DNA of 26,299 bases from Nostoc sp. CHAB 5715. GTDB lineage: Bacteria; Cyanobacteriota; Cyanobacteriia; Cyanobacteriales; Nostocaceae. The stretch is from positions 1-26,299 of the forward strand of contig NZ_JAIVFR010000003.1 in NCBI RefSeq assembly GCF_020829685.1, given 5' to 3'. The translations under genes and the position numbers were made by a program. Position 1 is the stretch's first letter, and every line of letters starts with the position of its first letter. Below the pieces are notes generated by a model. It saw nothing but the letters and a program-made list of their open reading frames with translations, was not told the origin of the DNA and searched no databases. Positions 23,834 through 26,299 of the stretch are shown piece after piece.

Positions 23834-25141
23834 ATGGTTAAAGTTCAGATAGTTAGAAAAAAAGTTTTATGGAAAAATGATTTCCTGTTTCCAGCAGCAA
23901 TGTGGCTTGCCAGCCGAATATTCATCTGGACTGCTATGTTGCTGGTTGCACCAAAGCTACCGTTACCAGCAGAAGAATTTTTGCCCAGTTTTGGCTGGGG
24001 GGTTTTTGATGCATGGGATAGTATGCATTACCGAGCGATCGCTACTTCTGGATATGAATTTGTGAATGACGGCAAGCAACACAATCTGGCCTTTTTTCCC
24101 CTGTTTCCCTTAAGCATTTGGGTTGTGATGAAACTGGGCTTGCCGTTTGAATTAGCAGGTACGTTAGTCAACAACTTGGCATTTTTCGCAGCCCTTTACT
24201 GTTTGTACTTTTGGAGCAAAGAGAATTATGGGATCAATGCAGCGCAGTGGATTACTGCTGTGATTTCTTTGTATCCATCTTCCATGTTTACGGGAGTGGT
24301 TTACACAGAGGGGCTGTATTTGTTTTTGAGTACATCAGCTTTGCGGGCGTTTGATCAAAAGCAGTATGGCTGGACTGCGCTTTGGGGCGCGATGGCGACA
24401 GCAACACGTCCTACAGGTATGGCACTAATTCCAGCATTTGCGATCGCAGCGTGGAAAGAACGCCGACCACCCATTGCCTATATAGCTGGTTTTACTACCG
24501 CTATTGGCATACTTCTATTCAGTTTGTATTGTGCGATTTATTTTGGCGATCCTTTAGCTTTTATCAAAGCACAACGGGGATGGCGACCAACTTTGGGGTT
24601 TGATTGGCAGGGTTGGTTAAATATGCTCATGCAAATTGTAGTCGGCACAAATAATTGGCAATTTGGTTGGGTTCAAAACCCCTCTGGCAAAATTCCAGAC
24701 CCCTGGTATCTGTTTTTGTTTGGCGTGATTGTTACCAGTGGCTATCTTTTATGGCGTTTCCGTCAACGTTTTGGTTCTGTGAAATTATTCTATGGCTTTT
24801 ATGCTTTAGTCTTATTTTTGTTGATTCTGGCAAGTGAACAATGGATCAATAACTTGCTCAACTTGTTCATGGTCTTGGGTGGTGGCTATGTGTTGTGGCG
24901 CTTACACACGCAATTGACCCTAGTTACAGTTATTTATGGCTTTTGCGGTATTGGTTTGCTGTTAGCTTCTGGAGGTACTATCTCCTTGAGCCGTCTAGCA
25001 TACGGTATAGTGCCTCTGAATATAGCCATTGGTGTGCTGCTATCTCACCATCCGCGTCAGGGATATTTAATATTGGGCGCTTTTGTGACATTACTAGCCA
25101 AAATAGCTGTAGGATTTGCCCAAGAGCGCTGGGTTGGTTAG
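23834..25141 (+). CDS. PIG-V-like multi-pass membrane mannosyl/glycosyltransferase
   Basis: 435 residues from the ATG at 23834 (453 from TTG 23780; neither has a close ribosome binding site, but AAGGAG lies at 23806). There are about ten hydrophobic membrane segments. The first luminal loop has WDSMHYRAIATSGYE, then FFPLFPLSIW, YTEGLYLFLS and ATRPTG, a set of motifs matching bacterial relatives of the PIG-V mannosyltransferase family (GT-C fold, polyprenyl-phosphate sugar donors). The Asp in WDS is the likely catalytic base, by analogy. It would add a sugar to a lipid, glycan or protein on the outer face of the membrane. Acceptor and sugar are unknown. The EamA gene follows 35 bases after it on the same strand, suggesting one operon. 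Confidence 0.82.
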   Translation: MVKVQIVRKKVLWKNDFLFPAAMWLASRIFIWTAMLLVAPKLPLPAEEFLPSFGWGVFDAWDSMHYRAIATSGYEFVNDGKQHNLAFFPLFPLSIWVVMKLGLPFELAGTLVNNLAFFAALYCLYFWSKENYGINAAQWITAVISLYPSSMFTGVVYTEGLYLFLSTSALRAFDQKQYGWTALWGAMATATRPTGMALIPAFAIAAWKERRPPIAYIAGFTTAIGILLFSLYCAIYFGDPLAFIKAQRGWRPTLGFDWQGWLNMLMQIVVGTNNWQFGWVQNPSGKIPDPWYLFLFGVIVTSGYLLWRFRQRFGSVKLFYGFYALVLFLLILASEQWINNLLNLFMVLGGGYVLWRLHTQLTLVTVIYGFCGIGLLLASGGTISLSRLAYGIVPLNIAIGVLLSHHPRQGYLILGAFVTLLAKIAVGFAQERWVG

Positions 25142-25176
25142 AAAATTTGCTCCATTATTTGAATTTAAATTTCCTA

Positions 25177-25800
25177 ATGACTGTATCCAATCAAACGAAG
25201 ATAGCGATCGCTTCATTATTTGTAGGTGTAGGTGCCATTTCTTTTGGCTCTATTTTTATGAAATTGAGCGAAATTGAACTCAGCCCCAGTGCCACTGTAT
25301 TTAATCGCTTTTGGCTTGCTAGTGTGGTCTTCTTGGTATGGCATGGATACAAGGCAATACGGCAGCGATTTTCTTTAGACAAACCTGTAGAACAGCAGAC
25401 CTACACCAGTCAGGATCTGTCTCTATTACTAGGCGCTGGTATTCTTTGGGCTGCCACTTTAGTGTTTTTGGCTTGGTCGCTGACTCAAACTAGCGTTGCG
25501 ATTTCTAGTGTATTGCATAATCTCGCCCCCATTTTTACTAGTTTAGGGGTGTGGCTGTTATTTCGTCAGGGTTTTAAGCGCCAATTCTTGATTGGGATGG
25601 TTATTGCGCTTGGGGGAGCGATCGCTATTGAATTTGAGGAACTGCAAATCGCCACAGACGAAGTTCAAGGGGGGTTTGCTGCGATCGTTTCTGCGGTTTT
25701 CTTAAGTGGATACCTGCTAATCGTAGAAAAATTACGAACCAAATTTTCTCCTGCCACAATCCAGTTGTGGATCAGTGCGATCGCAGCTTTAGTCATCTTC
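25177..25800 (+). pseudogene. EamA/DMT-family transporter, 3' end lost at a sequence junction
   Basis: From the ATG at 25177 about 208 residues read as a drug/metabolite transporter of the EamA type: SLFVGVGAISFGSIFMKLSE, SATVFNRFWLASVVFLVW, LLGAGILWAATLVFLAWSLT, QTSVAISSVLHNLAPIFTSL, FLIGMVIALGGAIAIEFEEL and FAAIVSAVFLSGYLLIVEKL, that is about six of the normal ten membrane helices. After LWISAIAALVIFP (about 25,800) the hydrophobic pattern stops, and the frame continues into unrelated high-GC sequence to a TGA at 25974. The gene is probably whole in the real genome and cut here by a misjoin. The substrate is unknown. An upstream in-frame extension to 24895 overlaps the previous gene and is not real. 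Confidence 0.8.
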
Positions 25801-25974
25801 CCCAAATCCACAAGGGCCCAATACGTCCTCACAACCCCGATCACGCACAACGTAGAGGTCTTTGAACCGGCCGACATTACCCTCGTGACCGCCAAGAAAT
25901 CCAGAGATGCGCGATGGGCACCTCCGATCGGCGTGCTTCAGCGACGGGTTCAGCAGGAGCAGCGAACTCGCTGA
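25801..25974 (+). CDS. Foreign high-GC gene, 3' end only (unidentified)
   Basis: About 55 codons (boundary uncertain by some 15 bases) with strongly G/C-ending third positions, fused in frame to the EamA fragment and ending at TGA 25974. The peptide includes QYVLTTPITHNVEVFEPADI and TLVTAKKSRDARW. The LTT...VFEPADITLV pattern faintly recalls the C-terminal end of AAA/OLD-type ATPases (strand followed by TTH...), but Thr-Pro replaces the usual Thr-His, and the piece is too short to assign. The true N-terminus lies on another molecule. Confidence 0.5.
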   Translation, partial: PKSTRAQYVLTTPITHNVEVFEPADITLVTAKKSRDARWAPPIGVLQRRVQQEQRTR

Positions 25975-25980
25975 GGCTTC

Positions 25981-26299
25981 ATGACTTCATGGGCCGACAT
26001 TCCGAAAGGACGCAGAGCCCGCGAGCGCAGTAGCGAGGCGGACGTTCCCCAGCATCTGCCTTTGTTGGACGCCTCGCAACGAGAACTCCTCGGTCGTTGG
26101 ATATCCAGCGACGCAGAGCGGAGAGGACGGGCCGTGCTGTTGAAAGAGGCCGGAAGCAATGGAATCGAGCATGCTGAAGCGCTCTGCGACCTGCTTCTTC
26201 GGGAAGGATGGATCGTCAGGCGCGAGAAGCTTGTGGGTGGAAACTGGCAATGGGAATCCATCGCCTGGCGTGATCTCGAGCAGCTTCAGGCCCTTTTGG
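25981..26299 (+). CDS. Foreign high-GC gene, 5' part, runs off the window
   Basis: The ATG at 25981, six bases after the preceding TGA, opens a frame of 106 codons that is still open at the window end. It begins MTSWADIPKGRRARERSSEA and later has RELLGRWISSDAERRGRAVL and LCDLLLREGWIVRREKLVGG, then NWQWESIAWRDLEQLQALL. The LLREGWI...GNWQW section looks like a winged-helix with its beta-wing, which is only a visual impression. The codon use is unlike that of any gene left of 25,800. The close spacing with the preceding stop indicates an operon in the donor. Minus-strand frames over the same bases are shadows. Confidence 0.55.
   Translation, partial: MTSWADIPKGRRARERSSEADVPQHLPLLDASQRELLGRWISSDAERRGRAVLLKEAGSNGIEHAEALCDLLLREGWIVRREKLVGGNWQWESIAWRDLEQLQALL

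Noticed and set aside
24895..25176. N-terminal extension of the EamA frame
   Set aside because: It overlaps the end of the glycosyltransferase in another frame and is not transporter-like. The ATG at 25177 fits the family start.
25950..26261. Minus-strand ORFs in the high-GC tail
   Set aside because: High GC keeps stops rare on both strands. The plus-strand frames show better codon bias and operon-like spacing.
25981..26299. Identification as JetD or another Wadjet component
   Set aside because: The winged-helix-like look and ATPase-like neighbour tempted this, but no diagnostic motif is visible in 106 residues.

Overview
The window looks like a chromosomal segment of a filamentous, Nostoc-like cyanobacterium. 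The evidence is dense HIP1 octamers (GCGATCGC) inside and between genes, heptanucleotide tandem repeats of the STRR type known from heterocyst-forming cyanobacteria, many small dispersed palindromes, low-GC intergenic DNA, and gene content (DUF1815-like protein, zinc-ribbon Ser/Thr kinase, PilJ/HmpD-like chemoreceptor, RTX protein). The last ~490 bases do not fit this. From about 25,800 the base composition jumps to high GC, HIP1 disappears, and two gene fragments of different origin are fused in frame, which is best explained by a chimeric contig end.

Layout. 267-4010: housekeeping genes, namely an acetamidase/formamidase (-), a universal stress protein (-) divergent from phosphoglycerate kinase (+), and a NUDIX hydrolase (+). 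4220-5563: an RTX calcium-binding protein with a PPC-like C-terminus (-). 5564-6891: a 1.3-kb gene-free tract holding a MITE-like element with inverted ends, a related neighbouring unit and a set of look-alike hairpins. 6892-9033: a membrane-anchored Ser/Thr kinase (-), whose start codon lies in a heptamer repeat and whose upstream region carries 22 copies of a 9-mer. 9518-19078: a four-gene chemotaxis-type operon (+) of CheY, CheW, a TPR-HAMP-MCP receptor and a giant CheA-REC hybrid. It has the layout of pil/hmp loci that control type IV pilus motility in cyanobacteria. 19162-19475: seven 38-bp repeats and a strong hairpin. 19500-20280: AT-rich and gene-poor, with one possible 21-codon ORF. 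20289-23233: DUF1815-like protein, hotdog thioesterase, small membrane protein (-) and dxr (-). 23834-25141: a PIG-V-like membrane glycosyltransferase, followed by a truncated EamA transporter (from 25177).

How genes work together. Receptor, CheW, CheA and CheY should form one phosphorelay. The large acidic linkers of the receptor and CheA are unusual, and the CheA linker contains recent internal duplications. The divergent kinase shares its control region with this operon, but a functional link is only inferred. Pgk, Dxr and the others are ordinary metabolic genes.

I see no CRISPR array, tRNA, rRNA, complete IS element or clear new defence system. The foreign 3' tail contains the end of one gene and the start of another that might belong to an ATPase-plus-partner operon, but it is too short to name.
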